Assembly: GCA_027596075.1 (NCBI GenBank)
Contig: JADGJC010000003.1
Coordinates: 248,001 to 312,000 of the forward strand
Direction of reading: 5' to 3'
From: Rhizophlyctis rosea
Lineage: Eukaryota; Chytridiomycota; Chytridiomycetes; Rhizophlyctidales; Rhizophlyctidaceae
Length of the DNA stretch: 64,000 nucleotides
Positions 1 to 19,781 of this stretch are shown here, in pieces (within the stretch, counting starts at the first letter, position 1; every line of letters begins with the position of its first letter). The notes below the pieces were generated by a model, which did no database searches, had not been told where the DNA came from, and saw only the letters and a list, made by a program, of their open reading frames with translations. The position numbers were made by a program, and so were the translations under genes.

Positions 1-319
1 TCTGCGAAGACCTGTGGGCAAAATTTACGCGGGGGGTGAGCATGTTCGCAGCGTTCCACATTCGGCGGGTGAGAAACAGTACCTCTTCGTCTTCACCGAC
101 GACAGTTTCGTCGAATTCTCTTAGAGTTTCTAGTGTTTGGGGTACGTTCTTCTTCAGGCGTTCTTCCTTCAGTTCTGGGTTATCCTTCTCGAGCTTCTTC
201 AGCTTTTGTCTCCGCTTCAACTTTTCCTTTCCCTTGTCAGACTTTATTTTGTGAAATACAGCCTGTCGCTTGTCCTTGTTGGCTATTTCGTTCGGGTTTA
301 TGCGGGTTGACGGCGTCAT
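1..319 (-). CDS. RPF1: RPF1-like ribosome production factor, 5' end only
   Basis: The coding part runs from ATG at 319 down to 83, then a 71-nt intron (82-12, gtactg...cccacag), then reads off the window edge at 1-11. The protein starts MTPSTRINPNEIANKDKRQ and is very lysine-rich, followed by VPQTLETLREFDET and an acidic GEDEEVFAD. This matches the N-terminal extension that precedes the Brix domain of Rpf1, a nucleolar factor needed for 27S pre-rRNA processing and 60S assembly. The Brix domain itself is outside the window. The intron is inferred because it joins DEE to VFAD in phase and removes an unlike stretch. Other Brix proteins (Imp4, Brx1) are less likely given the wording of the N-terminus. 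Confidence 0.72.
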   Translation of the reverse strand, partial: MTPSTRINPNEIANKDKRQAVFHKIKSDKGKEKLKRRQKLKKLEKDNPELKEERLKKNVPQTLETLREFDETVVGEDEEVLFLTRRMWNAANMLTPRVNFAHRSSQ

Positions 320-890
320 TTTGACGTTTTGACGTTTTGCGACGGGAGTGGGTGGAAAGAAGTTAAGCAGAGCAGCAAGCTGCAAAAGGGAGAAGGTGTC
401 GCAGTCAATGTCGCGTGCAATGCAATCGCAACCCTAATCGCAACGATGGGCCCAATTTCCAAAACCGGTTCCAAAAATACCAGGGGTGGCTTGAGTGGCT
501 TGAATGGCTGGGTCGGTGGCTGGCCTATGTGCCACAGACAATCCAAGTGCCCCAAGTGCCATGCCAGCATGAGTAGTCTGCATGTAGAATTGTAGATTGT
601 GGAATACATACCTACTATACTACATATCTGGTTGGTTGTGGTCTGAAACACTGGAAAACCTTTGAACCTCTGGCTCGAGAGAGACCAGAGAGAGAACCGT
701 ACCAACTTTCACCTCATGGATTCTACATGCTGCCATTCTGCCCACTCCACTGTTTTGCCTAATATTCCCTCTCTCAACCCTGATTCACTTCATTCCCTTC
801 TCAAAATGCCGTCCCATACACCGATCCATTTCCATCCCTCATCTGGGCCACCCACTGAAGTCTCCCACCCCACAGCCTCATTTGCCCGCT
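320..890. other. Intergenic, no gene recognised
   Basis: This holds the promoter side of RPF1 and the 3' flank of the nuclease-like gene. Short open frames on both strands have no recognisable protein text. I see no repeat or RNA gene. Confidence 0.5.
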
Positions 891-2640
891 TCATCCCTTT
901 CTCCTGGCCAGGAGGTCCACGTAGCGACCATATGTCTGCGTCTCCTGATACGGTGCCTGCCTATCAACCGGCATCACCTCCAAGCTAAAGAAACAATCAG
1001 ACCGTGTTAGAACATTGGCAATGATGACGAAGGAGATGAAACAAGTTATACCTCTGTTTCAAATTTGCCAGAGCCTCCATAGCAAGATCATCTGCCTTCA
1101 AATCATCATTTTCTGATTGAGCTTCTGTTGCAAGGCGCAGCGCCCTGAATGCATGAACTTTGGATTTGGTCCATGCCTTCAACCTTCGGCGTTTTTGGCC
1201 TTCAGTTTCTCCACGCCTCTGGTACTAAGAAGGTTGATAATATCAATCTCCGTTCCCATCACAATATTATGATCAGATCCACTTGCGATAGTACTGGCCG
1301 GCTTACCTCACTGCGCTGCTCAAAAGCTTGCAGACCCAAACACCACCCACGCAACAAAAGCCAAAAAAAGACCTGACAGACTGCACCCAGTGAGCTGAGA
1401 AATGATGTATGATATGTGAAAGGCTGCAAATTTTCGTTGAACAAATACCTTTTTCCATCCCCGTGGCTACTTCCTCATTCGATCCGATACCAATGACAAA
1501 GTCTGTGCTTGCCCTTTTGAAGCTGCGAGCCAGCCCATCGAATTCAAAAACCACATAACGAGTACCATCCGTCAGAATTCCATAGAGAGGAGTAGCTATT
1601 GAATCATTTTTGAAATTCTTCTCGTGTGCAGCTGCGGCATGGAATGATGTTAGTACGAGTCCTGGCGGAGTTTGTCTGATGTGATGGCTGGAACATAAGG
1701 TCCAATCCACAACTCACAGGTCATTTCCACCATCAGCTGAGCTATCTGATCGTTCAATGCAGTGGTGGTGTGGAGAGAATGTTTGGTTTCCATAAGGACC
1801 ACAAGGCAAGCACCTTGCAGGAAGTATTGGAACTCGACACGTTTACCACGGGTGACGCTGGCGGGGAGGGTGAGTTGTGGGATGTTGCGAACGCGAGAAT
1901 CGAACAGGGCCACTATGTCGCGAAACCACTGCAGAGGATGCCAGTTATGAATAATATTCCATGCTATCTTACATACGGTCAATTCTCCCATACCCCATTG
2001 ATCCATTGCGACCTAGCCTCTTCATTGGCGTGCAAACTGGATTCTCCCACTTCTTGCTCAACAATTCCTGCGGAATCAAGGATGCTGAGCCAAGCCTGCG
2101 CCGGTAGTCTTGCCAATCGAATATCAGTCCTTGGTATGTCGCGCGCGTTACGGAGGGGGTCGAGACCGAAATACGGGGCCACCATTGCATATTTTACGGT
2201 AGAGAAGGAGCACTGCCTGACAATTGCTGCAGAGGCACTTTGCGGAAAGATTGGTCCAAGTGTTTTTCGAGTGCACTATGAGAATAATGGGGACTTACGC
2301 TGGATTTTTTCAAGTTGAAAGGGAAATATTGGTATATTGCATTAGGCGGAGCATACGCTCAACACCTCGCTCCGTCTTGAAATAGTCCGCAAATTCCTTG
2401 ATATTTGTCTTCTTGGAGGTGGTATTCTGCATCTGCTTTCATTTCCTCCTCGATGGCATCCTCCTTGGACAGCTCCATTCCAGCAAAGTGACCGACCGCC
2501 GGACGCTGCCGTTTCGAACTGGAAGCGGCAACGATATCCAGCTGGGCCGACAGTGGCAAAGCTTTATATTCCTCCACCGGCAATTCCAAGTCTCGCAATA
2601 TTTCAGCATCAATGTCTGCTGCGCACTTCTGTCCAGCCAT
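891..2640 (-). CDS. Crinkler-type / PD-(D/E)XK nuclease-like protein, 413 aa
   Basis: Exons from the start are 2640-2366, 2299-2198, 2129-1994, 1928-1718, 1631-1449, 1380-1307, 1218-1052 and 984-891. Phases agree throughout and the sum is 414 codons. The N-terminus MAGQKCAADIDAEIL is followed by an acidic/charged stretch. A middle part reads RLPAQAWLSILDSAGI, and then come FQYFLQGACLVVLMETKHSL and TPLYGILTDGTRYVVFEFDG. The E-x-K in LMETK followed by YGILTDG..Y..F.F resembles the nuclease-like C-terminal domains found in Crinkler-family and related proteins of chytrids, Mortierella and Rhizophagus. That is family knowledge recalled without a search. The exact metal-binding aspartate was not assigned. 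The donor of intron 1 (gtgttg) is weak, so the N-terminal join is the least certain part. Function, including any nuclease activity, is inferred. Confidence 0.55.
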
Positions 2641-3277
2641 GGTTGTTATGAAGTTGGGCACAAGAAGCAAGAAGGGAGAGCAATCCAAATGAGGATGAGG
2701 TACGGTAGTTGAAATAGGTACTACCGGTAGACACTAGACAGACTAGACAGACACTAGCAGACAGTTGTTGAAGGAACATTGAACAGGCAGACAGAAGCAC
2801 CAGGTGACCACGTGCCACAAGGACCCTATACACAAGGGGTTCATTGCCAGCTCTGAAGCCAGCCACATCAAGCCGGTGTCTCAGCCTCGAAGATCAGGAA
2901 GCCATTGTCAAGCCATGTAGTTGAATGGGTCAAGCCTCACATAGCCTCATCATGGGGCTGCTGTGCGCAGTCAGTCCACACTGCACAGTCAGTCCACAGT
3001 CAGTCGAACAGGGTGCATTGCTTGTCTGCTTCGCTGGAAAGTTGGAACTTGGAAACCCCTTGCTGCTTAATCTCTTGCCCCGAAGTGACGACGTTCCCAC
3101 ACTGCTCATCCGTGGGAAAGAAACTATCATCCATATCATAGTGCACTTTCTTCGTAGTGTTTGTAGTAGCATAGTGTAGCCACGCAGCAACCACCAAAGC
3201 CGCCTTGCACGAGGTTGGTGAAATAATACCCTTTCAGATCCAGTGCATTTTGGTATCCACCACTTCGAAATCCCATA
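2641..3277. other. Divergent intergenic region upstream of PRP8
   Basis: This 637-nt spacer separates the starts of the nuclease-like gene and PRP8. It includes short direct repeats of actagacagac (about 2731-2757) and cagtcagtccacac/agtcagtccacag (about 2965-3003). No gene was seen. Confidence 0.5.
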
Positions 3278-11495
<8,218 letters not shown>

Positions 11496-11792
11496 GTGTG
11501 ATAGGTGCCTGTGGGTCAATGTAGCTTGTGTTGTGTAGTAAGCTTGCGTTTATGCATGTGGGAAGCATTCCTGCATTGTTCTTCTTGTATAATATACTTG
11601 CATTTGCGGATGAATCATCATGCGTTTTGAGAATTGATGGATGTGGCTGTGATTGCGAGGGAAAAGTGCATCACGACATTTAACACAAGCCTCCTTCCAT
11701 CACGCACTTTGTTTACAATTACGGAGAGCGGATTTTGTCTTATTTACAGCTTTGAACCATGTTCTACGCATTGCCCTCGACGTCCCAACATT

Positions 11793-12862
11793 CTAAGCAT
11801 CCACCCCTTCCGCCACATCTCTATATACATCGAATCTTCGTTGTGTTGTGACGGGAATGGAAGCCCTGGCCTCCTCAATCTTTGACACATCCACTGTTGC
11901 GTAAACAATGTCTTCCTTCTCTTCTGTTGTGGCGATGACTTGACCTAAGGGATCTACGACGGTGGAGTGGCCCCATGCTACGTAACCGGAACCGCTGTCG
12001 CGGGCTGGAGAGCATGCTGCGACGTAGATTTGGTTGTCGTTTGCGCGGGCGCGTTGGAGGAGTTCCCACTGGTTGTGAGTTGTCAAATGTTTGATTGTCA
12101 ATTGGTCACCATATTGTGAACTCGGGAACAAAGATGCGACTTACATGTAGGGGCCCTGTGGTCATGTTGAAAGCTCCAGGAAAGATCATTGCTATGCACC
12201 CTTTCCGGGCGGCGATCATGGCTAGTTCTGGGAAGCGGATGTCGTAGCATATTCCGACGCCGATTTTGCCGTAGGGGGTTTGGATGTGAGTCAGGGATTG
12301 GCCTGGGGAGAGGGTTTCTGATTCTTGAAAGCGGATTTTGCCGGGGACGTCGATGTCGAAGAGGTGGATCTGGGTGGGTTGGAATGTTTGATTGTTTGTT
12401 TATAGCGGGGGATTGGGGATTGGCACGTTATATGCTTACCTTGCGATGAACACCCAATCTCTTACCCTCGGGATCCCATATTGTGCAGGTGTTGTAGAAT
12501 TTGGAAGAAGGTGTGTCGTCTGCTCGTTCGGGGAAGGAACCGCCAATAAGGTAGACTTTGGCTTCGCGGGCCATATCCGACAGCGCTTGTGCCGATTGGC
12601 CGTTCAGTGGTTCGGCATATTGCGGGAAGTGGTTCGTTCCATAGGGCGAGTTGAAGCATTCTATTTCACGGCGGCGATGTTAGGCTGCCGTTGCTTGATA
12701 GACGCGGTTTCGACATGCGACTGCACCTGGGAGGACGACGATGTTGGCGCCCTTTTGTGACGCTTGCAGTACTTTTGTTCGAGCAGCTTGAAGGTTTGCT
12801 TCTTTATTTGCTGTGACGCTGAGTTGAACGAGAGCCAGGTTGAAGGACTTTGCTGCTGACAT
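11793..12862 (-). CDS. NIT3: Omega-amidase, nitrilase superfamily (Nit2/yeast Nit3 type), 285 aa
   Basis: Exons are 12862-12727, 12660-12440, 12369-12145 and 12068-11793. The text tracks human NIT2/yeast Nit3 closely: [63 protein letters not shown] and [20 protein letters not shown]. The nitrilase Glu-Lys-Cys triad is visible as the E of ECFNSP (its codon is split by intron 1), the K of HRKIHLF and the C of GICYD. These enzymes deaminate alpha-ketoglutaramate and alpha-ketosuccinamate and so remove side products of transamination. An in-frame ATG lies seven codons upstream (12883), giving MSYLSRI first. I chose 12862 because it matches the family start. The gene is convergent with PRP8, about 300 nt from its stop. 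Confidence 0.93.
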
Positions 12863-13294
12863 TATGCGTGACAGATAGGACATTGGTGATCGGGTATTGG
12901 AAAAAGACTGTGGGAAAAAGTAGTAGGGAGAGGGTTGGAACTCAGATTTGTGGACTTGGGAATCTGGGATTTGGTTGGGGCGTGGCAGGTGCAGTGCCAC
13001 ACAAGCCTACTGCACCCTCACGCCTCAACAAGCTCCTCAACAAGCTCACTCAAGCGATACTGCAGTCCTGCCGCCCATCCTTGCACCCCATCCGCAACAC
13101 AGACCTATACGTGGTGTAAAATTATCTTTGAATAGACTCCAAAATCCGACCTACGGTTTTTTCAGGTGTTTCGATTCTTCGTGGGAGTAGGCTATCAAAG
13201 TGTTGGCGAATCTTCCACAGACTTTGTCAGCTGATACCGACCTCACAGACACTTTCCCACGCGACTCCCAGCTGAACCTGGAAGAACTGCAGCG
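12863..13294. other. Divergent promoter region, omega-amidase / F-box-like gene A
   Basis: This 432-nt spacer lies between two divergent starts. It carries a short CTCCTCAACAAGCTC-type direct repeat near 13020-13050. No gene or RNA was recognised. Confidence 0.4.
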
Positions 13295-14712
13295 ATGTCA
13301 ACTACCAACCCCGATCAAAGCGAGGCAGCCGCTCCCTGCTACATTACCGCCATACCTGAGCACATTCTTTTCGACATCTTCGAACACATCCAACCACCGG
13401 TGGGTCCGATTGCGAGAGTTCCACCCGAAGTGTCGTCATTGCGCAGGAGGTTGAGAAACGGACTACCTTACGAGCTGCATTTGGCGCAAGGTAGGCAGTA
13501 AAGTCAATTCCACTATTAGCAGCCGAATAAGTGACTGTTCCGACAGTGTGCACAACGTTCCGTAACATGGCTTTCCGCTTACGAGGAAGCAATTGTCTCG
13601 ACATATGCACATATGCTCCGGTGTACCTCGACCAGCACATCGGGCGTCGAGAGGAGCTACGTGTTGTCGCGGGACGTGACCCCTTTCTGGACAACCCAGC
13701 GCGCCTTCAGTCCGTTCGTACCATCACAATCGACCTCGGCGAAAAGTCACGAATTCGAAGCAACTCCCTTCTGAAGATGCTGGCGACTGTAAATTTAGGC
13801 CACCTGCAACACTTCACAGCCGAGAGCATGAACGACCAGGCTATTGCTGATCAGATCGTGAACACGTTCACCAAAGCGGCCAGCATCGAACACCCGTTGC
13901 AATTGCGAAGTTTCAAATTGAAGGGAATCAAAATTCACGTATCAGAAGTTTTCCTTCCATTCCTCCGTCTGCTACAAAGTTCTCCGCTACACGAGCTGGC
14001 TCTACAGCTTTTCAGTGAACACTCCTGGCTATCCCACCGTATACCGGCCACAATCTCATTCAAATCTTTACGATCACTGCGAATCACGTCCTGCATCACC
14101 TTGGAAGACATATTCGCGTCCACACCAAATCTGAAAGCTATCCATCTCGATTGTAGCAAACGGCGCCCACCAAACATCGCCACACTCAAAGCTCTCACTC
14201 AGCCAAGCTTGACCCACTTCACTTGGGGTGGCATGAGCTGGGCGACGAGTCTCCTGTCGATCCCCGCTGTGACCCTTAACCAACTGACCTGCGTTGCAAT
14301 CAACTGCACTTCCCGGGCGTGCCCAATCGAACAGTTCGAGAAACCCCTCTCGCAACTTCACAGTCTCGTCTCCCTGACCTTGTTCGGCGAATGTGAAACA
14401 TTCGTCTGCAAAAACATCGACGCCATTCTCGGGTACATCCCTAGCAAGCTACGGGTGTTCAGGTTCAGCGTTCAAGATTGGAGTTACGACGAGATCAAGG
14501 GGGGACTGTCTGTACAGGATGGGTTGAAGGAGGTGATGATCAAAACGGATGTGTTCAGGTCAGATCTGTTTGTGTTTGGGGGAGTGATATCAGGCCGTGA
14601 TCAAAGTATAGCTGAAGCTCGAAGGTTGAGTGCGGAGTTGCACATTCCAAAAGTGGAGTTTAGGGGGAGCTTCTTCGAGATGTTCACTGGATCGCTACAG
14701 CTGACGGGGTGA
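13295..14712 (+). CDS. F-box/LRR-like protein, copy A, 453 aa
   Basis: Exons are 13295-13490 and 13547-14712. The N-terminal segment AIPEHILFDIFEHIQPP followed by R(V)PPEVSSLRRRLRNGLPYELH looks like a divergent F-box (LP..IL..IF..L). It is followed by about 380 residues with repeated leucine-rich segments (LHELALQLF, SLRSLRITSCITLEDIF, NLKAIHLDC, LHSLVSLTLFGECE). The gene would encode a substrate receptor of an SCF ubiquitin ligase if the F-box is real. That is inference from architecture, not from a confident family match. A close paralogue (copy B, 15366) lies 650 nt downstream in the same orientation with the same intron position and phase, which points to tandem duplication. Confidence 0.7.
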
Positions 14713-15365
14713 AATTGGGGATTAGGTAGCACAATCTTGCGTGATAGACAGATAGTTTGCTGGCTGAAGCGGCTTGTTGTCTGGTGACTTAGGCAGCAGG
14801 AAAGGGGCAAATAATATAATCAGGGCATCTCTGTGAATTGCATATGAACGGGTTCCCCAGGTCATTTGGGGTAGAGTATTTTTTCTCATCGTATGGATCA
14901 AAGATCACAATCAGCCTGACAGCAGAGTCCGAACACTGGGAGCTTGCTTGGGGTTGGTCCGAACTTTGAAGAGCCAAGCACGCGCCACACCCACCCAGAC
15001 GTTTCCCACACTTGCCCTCGAACATCTTCCAGAGATATTGAGAGGGTCGCAATTTCTACGAGTATTGACTGTGCTGAGCACAGGTAGGTCGCCCTCTCAG
15101 CAAGGGGAACCTTCTTGAAGAGGACCGTTGGCGTACATGATTGCAGCCATGCTACTAGTGCGGATATCTCTTAAAGGAGGCTGAACTTGCACATCCAGGC
15201 TGCGCTGTGCGTGACGTCTGTAGGGCGTCACAGTGTGCCGACCAAAGGCAGTCATTCTTTCCCGCTCGTTCAGGAAGCCCATTCACTCAGCAAGCTACAA
15301 GTTCACTAATGTTCCCTTCGGACGCTGTTTTCAGGCAACGTACCTCCAAAGTACAAACCGACCCG
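14713..15365. other. Spacer between tandem F-box-like copies
   Basis: About 650 nt without supportable coding text. It probably contains the 3' flank of copy A and the promoter of copy B. Confidence 0.4.
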
Positions 15366-16130
15366 ATGAACTCGTCTAAGAACCAACACAGCACGGTTGC
15401 GCCTTGCTACATCCTTGCTTTACCAGAACCCATTCTGTTCGACATCTTTGAGTATATACAGCCGCCAGTCGGGGAAGTGGCTCGGGTTTCACGAAAGGCG
15501 TCCGCAGTACACAGAAAAGCGAAACACGGCTTGCCTTACGAGCTGCATTCGTCGCAAGGTGAGCAATTGACTTTGTGATATTTCTCAAGAAGTCACTGAG
15601 CATATTGCCAGTATGCACAACGTTCCGCGATACGGCCTTTCGCTTGCGAGGGAGCAGCTGCCTTGATGTATGCACGTATGGCTCAATGCTTCGCGACCAG
15701 CACTGCGAAACTTGCAACCGGAAGCACCACATTGTTCGCTATGTACTGGACTTCTACTTGGATAACCCGATGCCCATCCAATCCGTTCGCACCATCACGC
15801 TTGATCTTGGCCAAAACCCCCCAACTTGGAGCAACCTTTCGCTCGTCAGAATGATAACTGCCATGAAGTTGAGCCGCCTTCAGCACTTCGTGATTAAGGG
15901 ATTGGATGACCAGACAATAGCTTGTCTGATTATTGAGGCTTTCAAAAAGGCGGCCAGCGTTGAACAATCCTTGCATTTGCGGACGTTGAAGTTGAACGGA
16001 ACCAAAATTCCAGGGTCTTGCGTCTTCCTACCATTCCTTCGTCAACTTTAAAATTCCCCGCTCCACGAACTTGCCCTGGAATTCCCCACCTTAGAAGTCC
16101 ATCCTACATGCTTCCGTTCCCTGTTAGCCA
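15366..16130 (+). pseudogene. F-box/LRR-like copy B, truncated by a nonsense codon
   Basis: Exons are 15366-15558 and 15612-16051. The N-terminus (ALPEPILFDIFEYIQPP), the intron position, and segments VCTTFRDTAFRLRGSSC, DNPMPIQSVRTITLDLGQ and LPFLRQL parallel copy A. At 16049-16051 a TAA replaces the glutamine codon of copy A (LLQSSPLHELAL). Downstream the same frame continues as NSPLHELALEFP...FRSLLAI to about 16130 before similarity fades. So the visible product is 210 aa, less than half of copy A, with the rest of the LRR region lost. It may be a recent pseudogene or a still-expressed short form. The sequence cannot tell which. Confidence 0.7.
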
Positions 16131-16422
16131 TCTTGCTGGCCATCGGCGCCACTCAGGGAGCGGTAAGTATAGCTATTGCATGTTACCACGGGCCTAGCAT
16201 GACCCGCGCCACCGTGGGCTTCTCAGGTGGAGTGCCCGAGTCCCCAAAACCCAGGCCACAGCCGCCTTCAGAAGTCTACCCAGATCCCCTGTCACGCCTT
16301 CCTGTCAAAATTACCCCTTTCCTCAAAATGAGGGCTGCATTTGAGAATATTCAAGACGTTTTCCCTCTGTCAACTTTCTTTGCTCAACAGCTACCATCGA
16401 TATATGGTTTTGCTCTCATCAA
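16131..16422. other. Spacer, decayed end of copy B then unassigned
   Basis: After the last recognisable copy B codons there is no continuing homology to copy A. There is no other gene text before the Crinkler-like start. Confidence 0.4.
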
Positions 16423-19163
16423 ATGCTAGCAACATCAACCTCCCTCATTCGCTGTGTCCTTGCCAGGAACGGCTGCTGGAGCGACAACCTGACGGAAGTC
16501 GAATATATCGAGACCGCGTCCGTCACGAAGCTAAAGCAGGTCGTTTTGACGTCCCTGTATGGCTCCAGTCATCCGCCTCCCCATACAGCCACTTTTTGGT
16601 TCATACCCGGCGGTATAGCATTTGAAGAGGAGGATAGACTCGTTGATTTAGAAAGTGGCGCGAATGGGGATTTGACAGGACGTGGATGGGTCAAAATGGA
16701 GGGACATAAGCTGCTACAGGCGTATTTCTCATCATTGCCAGAAAACGGGAAGGTTCATGTGGTCGTGCATGTAGCGAGCGGGGCTCGTCAAGGTAGGGGA
16801 TGATGTGGTTCTCGCCCAGCTTTGTCTGTGTATCCAACTGAAAAGCACACTTCCATAGCAACCACCCGAAGGTCCAGCAGATTCGTCAGCATGATGGAGA
16901 AGATGCATATTGGAGTCGCAACCGCAAACGAAAAGTTGGATGGCATCACTGGGTGCTTGATCAACATTCAGCGAGATTTAGTCATCATCAAGCAGAAGTG
17001 CACTGCGATCAAAACACAGGTGCGGTCTGAGTGACAATCACAAGATAGATCATTATCAAGTCTTCCCCTATTCGGTGCACCATAGCTTATTGAAATGGAC
17101 ATGTATCAAACTCCTCGCTACTTTCTTGTGTACCCTGAATCACCTGAGCGGTTCACCCGAGAGTATGTCACGTTTGGAACATCGAAATCCTCGCTTCACT
17201 TAAGAGCTCTCCATATTCAGAAATTGGACGTCAACAAGATTCAGATTGTACTTCATCTGTGAATGTGGAGAACTGGAAGGATTCCATATGACGTAAGCTA
17301 TTGTATGCATTTCTTTCTTCTCTCAAACGCAGTAGGCCCAATACAAAGTCTGTGGCAGGAACCATGGAGGCTACATCATTCGCAAACCAAAGGAGTTCTT
17401 CCGCAAGTACGGCCCATACTTGCGGAAAACGCTTCCCATCATCAGTGAAGCTTTTCGGGCTGCTGGGTGCATCTTACCAGGGCTAGGACTTTTTTCGAAA
17501 CTCTTCGAACTCGATATGGGCTTACCCGACGACACATCCAACATCAACGACATCCTCAATTGTGTTGATTCTTTCGTTAAGAAGGTTAACAATGTTCCTT
17601 CCGACAAAGATGATATACCATTATTGCTCAGTGATTCGGCGCCGGGGTTTGGAGAATTGGATGGATTACTATTGAATGAGATGAAAGGTATTGTGTATTG
17701 ATGCACCTGCTTGGCTCTCCATTTCAACTTGAAAGCTAATCGCAGCACCATATGCCTAGCATATCTACAGATGGACGGCTCGGCAAACCCGGGAGATCTG
17801 CTCCGCATAGTGGACAATAATGGACATGTCAGATGGTTATGTGAACATCATTATCGCCAATCTGCCTCTGCGCAATCTTTGGAGGAGCTCAAACAACAAA
17901 TGCGGAGTCTTTTGGAAGGAAACGGAAAGGCGGATATTACACAGGGCCGAGTGCTAGTTGTGCGCGGTACACGCAGCGAGGTTAAATTGAGATTTGCCCA
18001 GCTGGGAAACCTTCCAACGATAGCGGGCGTACGGGAAATTTCGTAAGTTTCCTGTTGCATCTCCAAATTTTGAACATTGAACCTAAGACAATTCAAACAC
18101 TCAGCATACAGCGGTGCAAACTTGTTCCGGCTGATTTCCAAATATTCCTCCGCAAAAATAAACATATACAGACTTGCCAGTAAGCGATGCGGATGGTATT
18201 TTCCTATCACCTTCACTCACATGGGATAGCTTCGAGGCGACTATTTGGAAGAAAGCCTCACTCTTAGGCGGGGATGAAATGTTCCCCTCTTCTACCATGA
18301 GCGACAAATCGGAGGACATGTTCAGCACATTGAAGGAGATTACTTATGATGGTATAGATAAGTTCTATTCGGGTGACACTCAACAAGGATCCCGCCCGTC
18401 ATAACCGCGCCATGCACTCTCAGGTATCCATTTACTGTCGATTTTGAAATTGAAAAAGGCGAAGAATTTAGACACATTTCTGGAAAAGTGCATCGGTGTG
18501 CGGGTCCATCCAGAATCGGCAGGTACAATTGGCGCTGACCTGATGAGTATGTTCTGATGGTAATGAATAGCGTTTTGCTACAGAAGCTCAATTTTGGGAA
18601 CTCCTCATCCGCCGATGCCCAAACATTCGCCAATTGGAAGGTGTGCTGACACATACCCCTTTTGTTGAAAATGAGCATATTAATGCCCATACATGTAGAT
18701 TTAATCATCGATGCGAATACCATTCAGTGGATTACACAACTCAAGTTTCTGGAGAGACTGATAGATGGTAGCCTGTGTTGCGTCGATACTACGTTGGAAG
18801 AATCTAACTCAAATTGATATCTGATCAGTCAGATTGATCAGAGACCCCACACGAGACTCGTTGTTGAAAATTGCAGCAATGCCCAACTTGGAATCAATCC
18901 AATTCCGTAAGTTCAATCTTTAGATTATCGATATTGAAAAGGGTGCATCCTGACCGCCGCTTCTCGTTTACGTAGGAACACCGTGGGGTATTGATTATCG
19001 CTCGTCGTATTGGTGGAACGATTTTGAAACTCATTGCGAAGCAAAAGGCATTGCTCTGATGTATCTTCATGGAACCGATAGTGAAGGGGTGCCAAATTCT
19101 GAGGAAGACAGCGATTCGGTCAACTCCCTCACTGTGGAAACCCCGTACCACACGTCTAGATGA
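16423..19163 (+). CDS. Crinkler-like modular protein with C-terminal leucine-rich segments, 650 aa
   Basis: There are 13 exons: 16423-16792, 16859-17019, 17086-17162, 17221-17292, 17359-17687, 17760-18042, 18105-18179, 18230-18351, 18424-18495, 18584-18640, 18699-18767, 18829-18906 and 18976-19163. All phases agree. Residues 1-120 (LIRCVLARNGCWSDN, VTKLKQVVLTSLYG, ending KVHVVVHVAS) resemble the ubiquitin-like N-terminal domain of Crinklers. Next come a predicted helical linker (ANEKLDGITGCLINIQRD), TRFRLYFICECGE, KPKEFFRKYGPYLRKTLP and IVDNNGHVRWLCEHHY. These blocks match a modular family I recall from Mortierella, Rhizophagus and chytrids. The last 200 residues are leucine-rich repeats in small exons and a short acidic tail. 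I see no signal peptide. Crinklers were first known as host-translocated effectors of oomycetes. Their role in fungi is unsettled, so no function is asserted. Confidence 0.75.
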
Positions 19164-19781
19164 ATGCAAAGTTTCAGGTCCATCTATTTAGAACTCACCA
19201 ACAGACGGAAATGGCCACGCTTTTAGTGACTGTTTGATTCCACTACTCATGGTCCAAGTTGACGTGACCGTGAGATCCAAAAATCATCACAAAGATTGGT
19301 GGCATATTTGTCAAGAAGTTGTCCGCACTGCATCGCGGATTTGGAACAAAGACACATAAAAAGATCCCAAAAGTGGAACCAAGGTAGCAGCGCAACCTTT
19401 CCGGCCGAAGAACATACACTGGCAGGGCCGTTATGTACACGTCGAAGCTTTACAGCCTCACGATCAAAAGTGACCTCAGTGCGCATGCTCGAAAGGTATG
19501 CTTTCAGAACAGCGGGTCCAAACTTTCATCTACGCAGTACCACATATTCGTCCCAAACAACTATCAACTACGGTGGCAACGGTTGCATAGAAATTACCCT
19601 CAAACTAGCCGGATACTTACATACCTATAATCATGCTCGACCTCTACCTAGCAAACTTCCCATTTCCAACATTGAATTTAAATTCTGCTGCGGTCCACTG
19701 ACTAAGTACCTGCCAACAGCTAGCTACCGACTCAAACTACTATACAAGGACCTCCGCACAACATCGTTTCCTTCCAACCAA
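19164..19781. other. Intergenic, nothing recognised
   Basis: About 620 nt between the Crinkler-like gene and the convergent MIT-domain gene. Only short unlike open frames occur. Confidence 0.4.
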
